DNA of 22,320 bases from a virus. The notes under the pieces were generated by a model. That model was not told the DNA's origin, searched no databases, and was given only the letters and a program-made list of their open reading frames with translations. This document shows positions 1 to 6,799 of the stretch, piece after piece. The DNA lies in the IMG/VR virus record IMGVR_UViG_3300047553_000886, positions 1-22,320 of that record. One strand, given 5' to 3'. The stretch's first letter is position 1; each line of letters begins with the position of its first letter. The translations under genes and the position numbers were made by a program.

Positions 1-397
1 TTTGGGCCAACGGAATCGTCTGCCAGCTTGCGCCGCCGGTGGACTGCGAATCAACCCGCACGCCATCGATAAAAACCGCTGTGTAGCGCGACTCCGCACC
101 ACGCAAGAACACGCTGGTTGGAGAGCCAACGTTACCGGGGCGGCTGATTTGAATACCGGGCGCGCCGGCTAGGATATCCGCTACGCCAACCGCTCCGCTG
201 CGTTGGATGGTTGCACGGTCAATGATCGTTACATCGGCCACCAAGTCGGCCAACGGCTGCGGCACACGGGTCGCCGTCACCACAATTGGGCTAAGTGTGG
301 GGACGTCTACAGGCGTTGATTGCGCATAGACGGCCGGAACTGACAGGGGGGCGTGGATAAGCGCGGCCAAGAGCCGGCGTGAGTGAAGTTTTCGCAT
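1..397 (-). CDS. btuB: BtuB-type TonB-dependent vitamin B12 receptor, N-terminal part (cut by window edge)
   Basis: Only the first 132 codons are present; the gene continues leftwards beyond position 1. It begins MRKLHSRRLLAALIHAPL, a signal-peptide-like start ending near AVYAQS, so the product is exported to the outer membrane. A TonB box region (SPIVVTATRV, about residues 33-42) follows, then a plug domain with IIDRATIQRSG, ILAGAPGIQI, SVFLRGAESRY and FIDGVRVDSQS, all typical of BtuB. The family binds cobalamin outside the cell and moves it into the periplasm with energy from TonB/ExbB/ExbD. The upstream leader carries a cobalamin riboswitch, which supports the substrate assignment. The gene is host chromosomal and flanks the prophage. 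A related cobalamin or cobinamide receptor is possible; another TonB substrate is unlikely given the riboswitch. Confidence 0.9.
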   Translation of the reverse strand, partial: MRKLHSRRLLAALIHAPLSVPAVYAQSTPVDVPTLSPIVVTATRVPQPLADLVADVTIIDRATIQRSGAVGVADILAGAPGIQISRPGNVGSPTSVFLRGAESRYTAVFIDGVRVDSQSTGGASWQTIPLAQ

Positions 398-489
398 ATG
401 AATCAACCCGAAACAAAGGCCCTTACCGGCATCCCCGCCAGTACATGAGCGTTACAGCAGCGCGCTTTTAAAAAGACGCACCACCACAT

Positions 490-690
490 TGTTGGCCGGT
501 ATCCGGGCTGGTGGCACGACTTCCATCGCCTTCCCAAGCGCTTGTTCAAGGCACTCAGTGGCTGTGATGGAAGCGGAATCCCTGCGGATTCGTCCACTTA
601 CCGTTGCGGGGGCAGCGCAGGTTAAGTTGGCTTTGAGTGACCTTCTCTCCTGCTTCCCGTTGAACTGCGCTATGTGAACCACAGCGCGAG
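490..690 (-). promoter_or_regulatory. Cobalamin (adenosylcobalamin) riboswitch in the btuB leader
   Basis: Read on the minus strand, the B12 box GCTGCCCCCGCAACGGTAA lies at 616-598. It is preceded by AACGGGAAGCAGG and followed by the conserved GCCACTG (562-556) and the 3' element AGCCCGGATACCGGCC (509-494). This order and spacing match the cobalamin riboswitch family. In that family, ligand binding represses the downstream gene, usually by hiding the ribosome binding site or by terminating transcription. The limits given are approximate because the P1 stem was not resolved. The next gene on this strand is btuB, about 95 bases downstream. Confidence 0.92.
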
Positions 691-703
691 CACCAACTTG
701 TCG

Positions 704-732
704 ATAGTAAACGAAAAAGCACTTCGAATCAA
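704..732 (-). promoter_or_regulatory. Probable sigma70 promoter of btuB
   Basis: On the minus strand TTGATT (732-727) is followed after exactly 17 bases by TACTAT (709-704). Both hexamers are close to the TTGACA/TATAAT consensus. Initiation would fall near position 697, just upstream of the riboswitch. The prophage genes start about 90 bases further upstream, so the promoter seems to have been left intact by the insertion. Confidence 0.65.
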
Positions 733-822
733 ACCAACAGGTAAAGTGAATTGGAAACTACCCAGAGATTCATTTGGTTCGGATTTGCGTTGGTGCGTAA
801 GAAATGAAGGCTGTTTTCGCTT
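733..822. other. Likely left host/prophage junction (attL region)
   Basis: This 90-base gap lies between the btuB promoter (host) and the stop codon of the last gene of the recombinase cassette (phage). Large serine recombinase genes usually sit next to their attachment site, so attL is expected here. No direct repeat or core sequence can be assigned from one end alone. I see no strong terminator for the minus-strand recombinase operon in the gap, so read-through into the btuB leader is possible. Confidence 0.4.
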
Positions 823-1221
823 CTACTTTGGCTGCAAAAATATCTTCTCCTGCATAGACCACTCCATTGGAAACGGCTCCATCAGATCTTTCATCGTTAG
901 TTGCGCCGGGTACTTCCCGTCTAGGATGGCTTCAATGACTGTGGGTGACAGATAGGCCAGGCGCAGTATTCTGCTGACAAACGATGGACTGATGTTCTCT
1001 GACTTGGCCATGTCTTCAATTGAAGCGTGGGTACCGTCAAATAGTTTCCGGTGCCAGCGGTGGCCGCGAGCCAGCAGTTTGACCATGGCGTTATCAATCA
1101 GCGCCTCGCGCCGCTCGATCGCCCGAGAACCGTCGGGCATTACGATCACCGCCTTGCCCCCACGCCTGCGAAAAGTCATCGGAATCTCGGTGGTGAATCC
1201 CGCTTCGGTATCGGTGCTCAT
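823..1221 (-). CDS. Helix-turn-helix protein of the recombinase cassette
   Basis: A 132-residue protein. Residues about 67-90 (SIEDMAKSENISPSFVSRIL) read as a helix-turn-helix. The conserved segment before it (MTFRRRGGKAVIVMPDG and RGHRWHRKLFDG) and the C-terminal LTMKDLMEPFPMEWSMQ resemble, from memory, a small protein that regularly follows recombinases of this subtype. Its ATG overlaps the recombinase stop as ATGA (1218-1221), which implies translational coupling. The HTH suggests DNA binding, perhaps as a recombination directionality factor, an att-binding accessory protein or a repressor of the cassette; none of these roles is shown by the sequence. It is the last gene of the operon and faces the host junction. 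Confidence 0.8.
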   Translation of the reverse strand: MSTDTEAGFTTEIPMTFRRRGGKAVIVMPDGSRAIERREALIDNAMVKLLARGHRWHRKLFDGTHASIEDMAKSENISPSFVSRILRLAYLSPTVIEAILDGKYPAQLTMKDLMEPFPMEWSMQEKIFLQPK

Positions 1222-2561
1222 GCAGCCTCCAATTCTTTTTGTGGCTCAAGCGTGTCGCGCAACAGCTTGTTCAAGCCCTTGTCGTGCCATTTGATTGATA
1301 TGCCGTCCTTGCGCACAGTGATGCGTTCAACCAGGGTATGCAGAACTTTGGCCTGCTCCGCAGGGAAGAGTTCGTCCCAGACCGCGTCGACAGACTGCAA
1401 TGCGCTAATTGCTTTTGTCTCTTCAACCTTGGGCCGCTGCGCATTGACCTCACGCACTGCGTGGGCCAGCACCTCTGGTGAGCGCAGGATGCCGCGCATC
1501 TTTTCAACAACCACCTGTTCAATCTCACCGGCGGGGATGCGGCAGATGTCGCAGCTTTCTTTGCCGATCTTGATCGAGTCGGTGTTGATGTAGTAGCGGT
1601 AGGTCTTGTGCTGCTTGCGCGTCCAGCCAGGCGTGAAGGCCCGTCCTTGCTCAGAAAAAATAATTCCGCGCAGTAGAGAGGGCGCGCTGCCCCTACCCGC
1701 CAGCCTCGCCTTATTCATAGGGGTGCCGTTTTTCAGGTGCATCTGCACCGTATCCCAAAGCTCTTGCGTGATGATGCCGTCATGTTCACCAGGGAAGTGC
1801 TGACCCTTGTAGGCCGCAATGCCAATGTAGACCGGGTTGCTGAAAATCTTGTAGACAAGGCCTTTGGTGATCAATTTGCCTTCGCGGACAACGCCCTTGG
1901 CTGTTGTCCAGGATTTGGAGGTGACACCGCGCTTGCGCAGGTCTTTGACAATGGTGGCCATCGAGGGCGTTGCGGCAAAGCGAGCAAAAATCTCCTGAAC
2001 AATGGCTGCTTCTTTGGGGTTGGGCACCAGTTTTCGCTCAACCACGTCATAGCCCAAAGCGGGCATCCCACCCATCCAGATGCCACGCTTGCGTGAGGCC
2101 GCAATCTTGTCGCGCACCCGTTCACCGGACAACTCACGTTCAAACTGCGCAAAGGACAGCAGGATGTTGAGCGTCAACCGTCCCATAGAGGTGGTGGTAT
2201 TGAAGGACTGGGTGACCGAAACAAAGGTCACCTTGTGCTGATCAAACAGCTCGACCAGCTTTGCAAAGTCGGCAAGCGACCGTGATAAACGATCAATCTT
2301 GTAAACCACGATGGTGTTCACCAGACCCTTCCGGACGTCTTCGAGCAGACGCTTGATGGCCGGGCGCTCGAGGGTTCCTCCTGAGAAACCGCCGTCGTCG
2401 TAACGATCCTTGAGCGTTACCCAGCCTTCAGATTTTTGGCTGGCAATGTAATTAGCGCAGGCATCGTGTTGGGCGTCCAGTGAGTTGAAGTTTTGGTCCA
2501 AGCCTTCTTCTGTGGACTTGCGCGTGTAGATCGCGCACAGGACTTTAGGGGTGGTAGCCAT
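1218..2561 (-). CDS. Large serine recombinase (probable prophage integrase)
   Basis: A 447-residue protein with an N-terminal resolvase catalytic domain: IYTRKSTEEG with the likely nucleophile Ser16, YDDGGFSGGTLERPA, VVYKIDRLSRSLADF and FAQFERELSGERVRDKI. A Recombinase domain (GGMPALGYDV through NPVYIGIAAYKG) and a C-terminal DNA-binding part follow. The cysteine pair usual in the zinc ribbon of large serine recombinases is missing around LLRGIIFSEQGRAFTPG, which I believe is normal for the DUF2924-linked subtype. The chosen ATG at 2561 has AAGGAG about 7 bases upstream and overlaps the upstream stop as TAATG; a longer frame to 2600 lacks such support. The enzyme would catalyse integration and excision by serine-linked strand exchange. 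No tyrosine integrase is present in the window. Confidence 0.93.
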   Translation of the reverse strand: MATTPKVLCAIYTRKSTEEGLDQNFNSLDAQHDACANYIASQKSEGWVTLKDRYDDGGFSGGTLERPAIKRLLEDVRKGLVNTIVVYKIDRLSRSLADFAKLVELFDQHKVTFVSVTQSFNTTTSMGRLTLNILLSFAQFERELSGERVRDKIAASRKRGIWMGGMPALGYDVVERKLVPNPKEAAIVQEIFARFAATPSMATIVKDLRKRGVTSKSWTTAKGVVREGKLITKGLVYKIFSNPVYIGIAAYKGQHFPGEHDGIITQELWDTVQMHLKNGTPMNKARLAGRGSAPSLLRGIIFSEQGRAFTPGWTRKQHKTYRYYINTDSIKIGKESCDICRIPAGEIEQVVVEKMRGILRSPEVLAHAVREVNAQRPKVEETKAISALQSVDAVWDELFPAEQAKVLHTLVERITVRKDGISIKWHDKGLNKLLRDTLEPQKELEAA

Positions 2562-3004
2562 TAGACGCTCCTTCCAGAAGACAAACCAAAAAAGGTCCAA
2601 CCGTTTCGGTTGGTGCCTGTAATCACCATGGCGATGCGTGAAATGGACTTGTAGCGTTGACCCGCGTATTCGAAATCGTCAACGTGCACCACCACCTCGT
2701 GGCGCTCACCATCCCATTCCCGAATCAGGCGCGTTCCGCAGATGGGCCTGCCATCAACCCTGCGGCGGCGGACATCGGCTTTGCCACCATCGAGTTGTTC
2801 GCCAAGCTTCTCCAGGCGCTTGACGGTCTCGCGGCGTAGGCCCCCAAGGGCCAGCTCCTGAATCCGGTATGCCAGACGCGTTTCAAGGAAGCGCCGGTTA
2901 AACGGTGGTGGTTCGGTCTGAAACATTTCTCGCCACATTTGCTTGAGGTCAGGTGTGGGCGAGGTTTTAAGGGCTGCAACGCGTGCAACAAGTGAGTCAT
3001 TCAT
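2561..3004 (-). CDS. DUF2924-family protein
   Basis: A 147-residue protein matching the DUF2924 pattern: VAALKTSPTPDLKQMWREMF, EPPPFNRRFLETRLAYRIQE, GTRLIREWDGERHEVVV and the C-terminal ITGTNRNGWTFFGL. It is encoded directly upstream of the serine recombinase, with stop and start overlapping by one base (TAATG), so the two are very likely made together. The family has no established function known to me. Its basic residues and constant coupling to a recombinase suggest it is an accessory factor in recombination. The start overlaps the 3' end of the upstream small gene by 8 bases (2997-3004). Confidence 0.88.
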   Translation of the reverse strand: MNDSLVARVAALKTSPTPDLKQMWREMFQTEPPPFNRRFLETRLAYRIQELALGGLRRETVKRLEKLGEQLDGGKADVRRRRVDGRPICGTRLIREWDGERHEVVVHVDDFEYAGQRYKSISRIAMVITGTNRNGWTFFGLSSGRSV

Positions 3005-3191
3005 GGGTGTTGTCCTTGGTAGTCAAAACACCTGCATGAACGCTCTCTTCGGTACGGTTAGCAAGTTGAGCTTCGCGTTTTTGGCGGTCCAGAAGGCGAA
3101 TAGCGCCCTGGGCCAGGATTGCGCCGATGACGGCCATCGGGCTTGGCTCGGCGCGAGGGGTTGGTGGTGGGGTGCGATTTGGGGCGGTCAT
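2997..3191 (-). CDS. Small protein (64 aa) heading the recombinase operon
   Basis: A short proline-rich N-terminus (MTAPNRTPPPTPRAEPSP) is followed by an amphipathic helix (MAVIGAILAQGAIRLLDRQK) and a polar tail. The stop overlaps the DUF2924 start by 8 bases, consistent with membership of the same operon. No clear Shine-Dalgarno sequence precedes the ATG at 3191. I do not recognise a family; similar short proteins seem to precede DUF2924 genes elsewhere, which is recollection and not something visible here. The coding assignment rests on the overlap architecture and plausible composition. Confidence 0.6.
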   Translation of the reverse strand: MTAPNRTPPPTPRAEPSPMAVIGAILAQGAIRLLDRQKREAQLANRTEESVHAGVLTTKDNTHE

Positions 3192-3338
3192 GTAGGTTCA
3201 TACCGCCGCAGGGGGTTTTTTTCTCAGGGCAGTGCCCGTTCTGGCCATCAAAAAGCCGATTTGCGCCATGTAAACGACACCCAGTCCTCAAGTCCAGTCA
3301 GAACACATCACAAATTTATTTCCGAGCAACAGTAATAA

Positions 3339-3369
3339 TGCTGGTTGTTTACTAGCAATGTGATATGAT
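3339..3369 (+). promoter_or_regulatory. Probable promoter and operator for the P63C operon
   Basis: An imperfect inverted repeat, TGCTGGT (3339-3345) and ACTAGCA (3351-3357), is separated by 5 bases and has one mismatch per arm. It abuts an extended -10 element TGATATGAT (3361-3369). No good -35 at normal spacing is present (TTGTTT at 3345 is only 13 bases away), which fits an extended -10 promoter. The repeat lies where a regulator would block polymerase. It sits in the 206-base gap between the divergent recombinase operon and the P63C gene. Confidence 0.5.
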
Positions 3370-3397
3370 GCTGCTCATCAACCACCAAGGAGTAATG

Positions 3398-4393
3398 ATG
3401 CAAGAAGAAAACACCACCGGACGCGCGCTCGGCGGCTTGGCCAGGATGGCCAGCATGACGCCAGAGCAGCGCAAGGAAAACGCCCGTGCAGCTGCCCAAG
3501 CAAAGGCTGCATTGAAGAAGTTGCCCAAGGCAACTCACTCTGGTCAATTGGCTACAAACCTGATCGACTTACCGTGTTTTGTACTTGACGACGGACGTCG
3601 GGTCATCTCTGGTAGGGGCCTGACTGCAGCCATCGGAATGAAAGGGCGCGGAGCTGGGGTTTCTCGGGTTGCTGAGCACAAGCTCATTAAGGCCTATGGT
3701 GATCCAGCCCTAATAGCCGCCATAGACAACCCGATTCAATTCGTTGGCAAGTCACCGAAAGGTGACAACGTGCCAAGTGATGGTTACGAGGCGCATGTTT
3801 TGCAAGAAGTTTGCGAAGCGATCCTCACAGCGCGTGACAACAATTTGCTCTTGACGGAGCAAGACCAGCGATATGCAGTGCAGGCAGATATTTTGATGCG
3901 GGCATTCGCGCGCGTTGGCATCGTCGCGCTGATTGATGAGGCTACTGGGTATCAGAAGGATCGAGACAAGCAGGCACTAGCCAAGATTCTTGAAGCCTTC
4001 GTCGCCAAAGAGCTCCAGCCATGGTTGAAGACGTTCCCGGATGAGTATTACAGCGAACTTTTCCGCATCTACAAAATTCCATATCCACCGGTGGGTAATC
4101 CATCGTGGAGACCTAGTTTTCTCGGACATGTGACCAATAACGTTGTTTACGATCGACTTGCACCAGGTTTGTTGCCAGAACTAAAGCGTCTGGCAAGCAA
4201 AGAGGAGCGTAAAGCACGGCTTCACCAACATCTAAGTCAGGAGGTGGGGCACCCTAAATTACAAAGTCACATGGGTTCCATCGTCACTCTACTGAAACTG
4301 TCGCAAAGTCCAGAGCAGTTCCGTGACTTGGTAGACCGTTTACACCCACGTTTTGGTACCACTGGCCAACTCGACTTCGATGGCCAGGCGTAG
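3398..4393 (+). CDS. P63C domain-containing protein
   Basis: A 331-residue protein. After a basic, alanine-rich N-terminus it contains the block seen in P63C proteins: LPCFVLDDGRRVISGRGLTA (about 58-77), GYEAHVLQEVCEAILTARD (129-147), ATGYQKDRDKQALAKILEAF (182-201) and the P63C core ELQPWLKTFPDEYYSELFRI (205-224) followed by SWRPSFLGHVTNNVVYDRLA. The domain occurs in phages, plasmids and mobile islands and has no firmly known activity. Two adjacent ATGs exist (3395 and 3398); AAGGAG at 3387-3392 is 2 bases from the first and 5 from the second, so 3398 is preferred. The gene is the first rightward gene after the divergent control region, a place often used by phage regulators, but no HTH is obvious. 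Confidence 0.88.
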   Translation: MQEENTTGRALGGLARMASMTPEQRKENARAAAQAKAALKKLPKATHSGQLATNLIDLPCFVLDDGRRVISGRGLTAAIGMKGRGAGVSRVAEHKLIKAYGDPALIAAIDNPIQFVGKSPKGDNVPSDGYEAHVLQEVCEAILTARDNNLLLTEQDQRYAVQADILMRAFARVGIVALIDEATGYQKDRDKQALAKILEAFVAKELQPWLKTFPDEYYSELFRIYKIPYPPVGNPSWRPSFLGHVTNNVVYDRLAPGLLPELKRLASKEERKARLHQHLSQEVGHPKLQSHMGSIVTLLKLSQSPEQFRDLVDRLHPRFGTTGQLDFDGQA

Positions 4394-4446
4394 TACGTAG
4401 CCATCTGAAAGACTCACGCAAAAAATAAAAGATAAAGAGGTTTTAA

Positions 4447-5391
4447 ATGAGCTATTGGAATCAATTTGACAATTTCGATCCGTTGACCGGGCAGGTTTCG
4501 TACTGGCCATTTCCTCAAAATTCAGGAATTGTCTGGCGAGCTCGTAACTTATTGCGAAAACGGACAAGCGAACAAATCAGACATCTGGCCAGCTTTTCTG
4601 CTCAGATAGTGGATGAGTACTTTAGCCAAGCTAAAGAGGATGAAATTGAGAAGCTTAAAAGTGAAGGTGAATGGAGCTATTTTGATAGCGATGAGGATGG
4701 AAATCATCTTCAAATTAATGAGGAACGATTAAATGAACGCGATTTTCCAACCGCCGAAAACACGACCGAAATTGATGCGCTTACAGAGTGTATTGATGGA
4801 TGGAGTGATGTATTTGGCGATGGCTCCGAGAATCCAGAAGCTTTTGAATACTTTGCAACTATGGCGCTGTGGAAAGTCGCAGATGCCATCGATAGGGTGA
4901 CTTACAGCTATGACTACAAGTCAAAAACCTACACAAAAAAGGATAGGAAAAAACTTGAGTCGTATGACTACACAAGAGCTGCAGCCAGCGCAATTGAGGC
5001 GATGGAAGCTATCTGTCGAGCTGAAAGTTTGAGAGATATTGAGCGTCGTGAGAAGCGATTTACTGAGCAGATTCAGGCAGCTGAAAAACACACCAGCGCA
5101 AAGGTTCTTAAAGCGAATGAAGCTAAGTGGAAGTCCCTGCAAGAGCAGGAGGCCAAGCAGAAAACCGACCATGCCAAAAAAATGGCCGAGCTGAGTAAGG
5201 CTAATAGAAATAAGTCGATGGCCGCAACATTGGCACATTGGGATCAAGACACGTCATTGCAAAAGCTCAGTATTGCTAAGGCGGGCATCAAGCTTTCAGC
5301 ATGGTTGGCAACGCAAGACCTTTACTTCTTCGAACCTCGAACTGTGTCGCAGTGGATTTCTGCCCATAAAAAGGTTAAAGCGGCAGCCTGA
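4447..5391 (+). CDS. Hypothetical coiled-coil protein (AT-rich gene)
   Basis: A 314-residue protein I do not recognise. The N-terminal half is acidic and aromatic (MSYWNQFDNFDPLTGQ, WSYFDSDEDGNHLQ). The region from about 180 to 265 is a long charged helix, probably coiled coil (RDIERREKRFTEQIQAAEK, KWKSLQEQEAKQKTDHAKKM). The C-terminus (LSAWLATQDLYFFEPRTVSQ) is helical and may be HTH-like. There is no signal peptide or membrane segment. AGAGG at 4436-4440 lies 6 bases before the ATG. Base composition is visibly more AT-rich than that of the neighbours, suggesting separate acquisition. It lies 53 bases after the P63C gene and probably shares its transcript. A moron or defence role is possible but unsupported. 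Confidence 0.85.
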   Translation: MSYWNQFDNFDPLTGQVSYWPFPQNSGIVWRARNLLRKRTSEQIRHLASFSAQIVDEYFSQAKEDEIEKLKSEGEWSYFDSDEDGNHLQINEERLNERDFPTAENTTEIDALTECIDGWSDVFGDGSENPEAFEYFATMALWKVADAIDRVTYSYDYKSKTYTKKDRKKLESYDYTRAAASAIEAMEAICRAESLRDIERREKRFTEQIQAAEKHTSAKVLKANEAKWKSLQEQEAKQKTDHAKKMAELSKANRNKSMAATLAHWDQDTSLQKLSIAKAGIKLSAWLATQDLYFFEPRTVSQWISAHKKVKAAA

Positions 5392-5397
5392 AATTCA

Positions 5398-5467
5398 TAC
5401 AGTCAGCGAAGCTGAACGTACATCCAGCCAAGGGTAACGACCGTACAGTCAGCGCGGCTAAACGGAC
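5398..5467 (+). repeat. Pair of imperfect 24-bp direct repeats, each with an internal dyad
   Basis: Copy one begins TACAGTCAGCGAAGCTGAAC at 5398 (to 5421) and copy two begins TACAGTCAGCGCGGCTAAAC at 5444 (to 5467). They match at 20 of 24 positions with a 46-base period. Copy one contains the dyad TCAGC-GAA-GCTGA; copy two has a degenerate form. The pair lies in the 177-base gap upstream of the sigma-factor gene and could be a double operator. There is no T-tract, so a terminator is not favoured. Confidence 0.55.
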
Positions 5468-5477
5468 GTGAACCGAA

Positions 5478-5495
5478 GCATGCCGCACGGCATGC
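5478..5495. repeat. Perfect 8-bp inverted repeat with 2-base loop
   Basis: GCATGCCG, CA, CGGCATGC form a perfect dyad between the direct repeats at 5398-5467 and the sigma-factor gene. It may be a further protein-binding site or a hairpin in the leader RNA. No T-tract follows. Confidence 0.5.
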
Positions 5496-5539
5496 CAAGC
5501 AAGCGTATTTCTTTGGTTACCCATCATCTCCATGATCGC

Positions 5540-5560
5540 CCTGTTCATTCAAAACAGGAG
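5540..5560 (+). promoter_or_regulatory. RBS of the sigma-factor gene inside a possible hairpin
   Basis: The Shine-Dalgarno AGGAG (5556-5560) lies 8 bases before the ATG at 5569 and decides that start. Its first half is part of the right arm of a 6-bp stem, CCTGTT (5540-5545) with AACAGG (5553-5558), closed by a 7-base loop. Folding would partly hide the ribosome binding site. The stem is short, so its regulatory meaning is uncertain. Confidence 0.4.
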
Positions 5561-5568
5561 TCGTCATC

Positions 5569-6249
5569 ATGGGAAATCAGAGTTGTACAGCACGGACATC
5601 TACCCCGTGCGCAGGTCGCAAAAATGTGCCCGCCAATACCCCCAGTGGGTATTTATTTGGCCAGAGCGCAAACGATCCGTATTTTGAAGCTGCCGTTAAT
5701 GCAGCCAGGGTCCGGACGCATCAACTGGCCGCTCGCCACGGCTTATCGCCAGCCGAGCGAGAGGACTTTCAGCAGGAGCTGATGCTCGACCTGCTGGAGC
5801 ACAGACACCAGTTTGATCCGGCCAAGGGTAGCCCGGGCACATTCACGGGCATGGTGTCAAAACACCGTGCCGTTGAATTGCTCGACGGGATGATCAAACA
5901 GCGCATGCTTTATACGGATTTTGACGCCGCATCCAAGACGATGGGGGCCGCCAATGACTCCGAGATGGGCACGTCCAAAACCAAATCAGCAGACGACTGC
6001 ATCGACGCGATCAACTTTAAACGCGACCCCGATCACGAATTCTTCACTGACGGCATGGCTATGCATGACCTGCAAGCGGCCATTGCCTTCATGAATGGCG
6101 AGCAGTCCGCATTGCTTGACCTGCTCACTGATCACTCGGATATCGCCAGCGCATGCGTGGCATCCGGCTTATCCACCGCATCTTTCTACCGCCGCGTCCA
6201 CGAGCTACGCATGCACCTGCGCATGTTTGGTCTGCGCGAAGTGGCCTGA
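5569..6249 (+). CDS. Phage sigma70-family-like RNA polymerase sigma factor
   Basis: A 226-residue protein. Residues about 39-107 resemble sigma region 2 (FEAAVNAARVRTHQLAARHG, SPAEREDFQQELMLDLLEH, FDPAKGSPGTFTGMVSKHRA), including the typical aromatic, helical promoter-melting segment. After a variable linker, residues about 179-208 (HSDIASACVASGLSTASFYR) resemble the region 4 helix-turn-helix. The overall size fits a small ECF-like factor. It probably binds host core polymerase and directs it to phage promoters, but it could be a related regulator that no longer binds core. It is the first gene of the long rightward early operon, which suits a regulator of later phage genes. Divergence from canonical sigma factors keeps confidence moderate. 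Confidence 0.72.
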   Translation: MGNQSCTARTSTPCAGRKNVPANTPSGYLFGQSANDPYFEAAVNAARVRTHQLAARHGLSPAEREDFQQELMLDLLEHRHQFDPAKGSPGTFTGMVSKHRAVELLDGMIKQRMLYTDFDAASKTMGAANDSEMGTSKTKSADDCIDAINFKRDPDHEFFTDGMAMHDLQAAIAFMNGEQSALLDLLTDHSDIASACVASGLSTASFYRRVHELRMHLRMFGLREVA

Positions 6250-6281
6250 GAAAAATAACGCGTCCAGCGGTAATAACACCT

Positions 6282-6785
6282 ATGCCAGCCAAAAAGTCCC
6301 CAAGCAAACCGAGCCGCAATACCTGCGCCACGGCCAATTCACACCTTTCGGAGCCCAAATTGTTAGCGCCACAAAAACTTGTCGAAATATCGCGCAGCCA
6401 TCTTGGCCTCGTCGCACCAGAGCCGCTCGGGGGTGCACGCCCTTTCTATTCACCAGGCGTCGCTGTCACAGAAGCCATTTTGTGTGACTGGGTCGCCAGT
6501 GCACAAATCGGCCACTGCATCCAGTACCACGAGGGCCTGCTGCTGCGTGATCGTTCAGAGATCAGCAGCGACTTGACCACCAAGGACCGCGCCCGTATTC
6601 ACTCCGTCGCCCGTCGCGCGTGGATCGCCTGCGAGCTTGGCCTGGTGCATCTCTTTAGCCAAAAGGTGGGGCAGGACCACTACCGCTACCTGGCCATGCG
6701 CTCCAGTTCCCCGCTCAAGCCGCCCGAAATCCGTACCCAGCTGCGCATTGCGCAGATGGCTCCCAGCAACCGCAAGCCCCACTGA
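6282..6785 (+). CDS. Conserved prophage protein of unknown function (167 aa)
   Basis: The frame is open well upstream, overlapping the sigma gene, but MPAKKSPSKPS at 6282 is the first ATG after the sigma stop and gives a normal spacing of 32 bases. The N-terminal 50 residues are basic, serine/proline-rich and probably disordered. The rest is a compact helical domain (VAVTEAILCDWVASAQIGHC, DRARIHSVARRAWIACELGL, GQDHYRYLAMRSS). No catalytic motif, membrane segment or known family was recognised. It lies between the sigma factor and the recombination genes in an uninterrupted rightward operon. The Shine-Dalgarno sequence is weak. Confidence 0.72.
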   Translation: MPAKKSPSKPSRNTCATANSHLSEPKLLAPQKLVEISRSHLGLVAPEPLGGARPFYSPGVAVTEAILCDWVASAQIGHCIQYHEGLLLRDRSEISSDLTTKDRARIHSVARRAWIACELGLVHLFSQKVGQDHYRYLAMRSSSPLKPPEIRTQLRIAQMAPSNRKPH

Positions 6786-6799
6786 AAGAAAGAGAACCC

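Noticed and set aside
403-682. Short frames on both strands in the btuB leader
   Set aside because: They fall inside the cobalamin riboswitch, whose conserved elements explain the sequence.
733-822. Search for an att core repeat
   Set aside because: Only one end of the element is in the window, so no direct repeat can be defined; reported only as a likely junction.
5398-5467. CRISPR array
   Set aside because: Only two imperfect repeats with a 46-base period; no further units and no cas genes nearby. The Cas4-like nuclease belongs to the phage recombination module.
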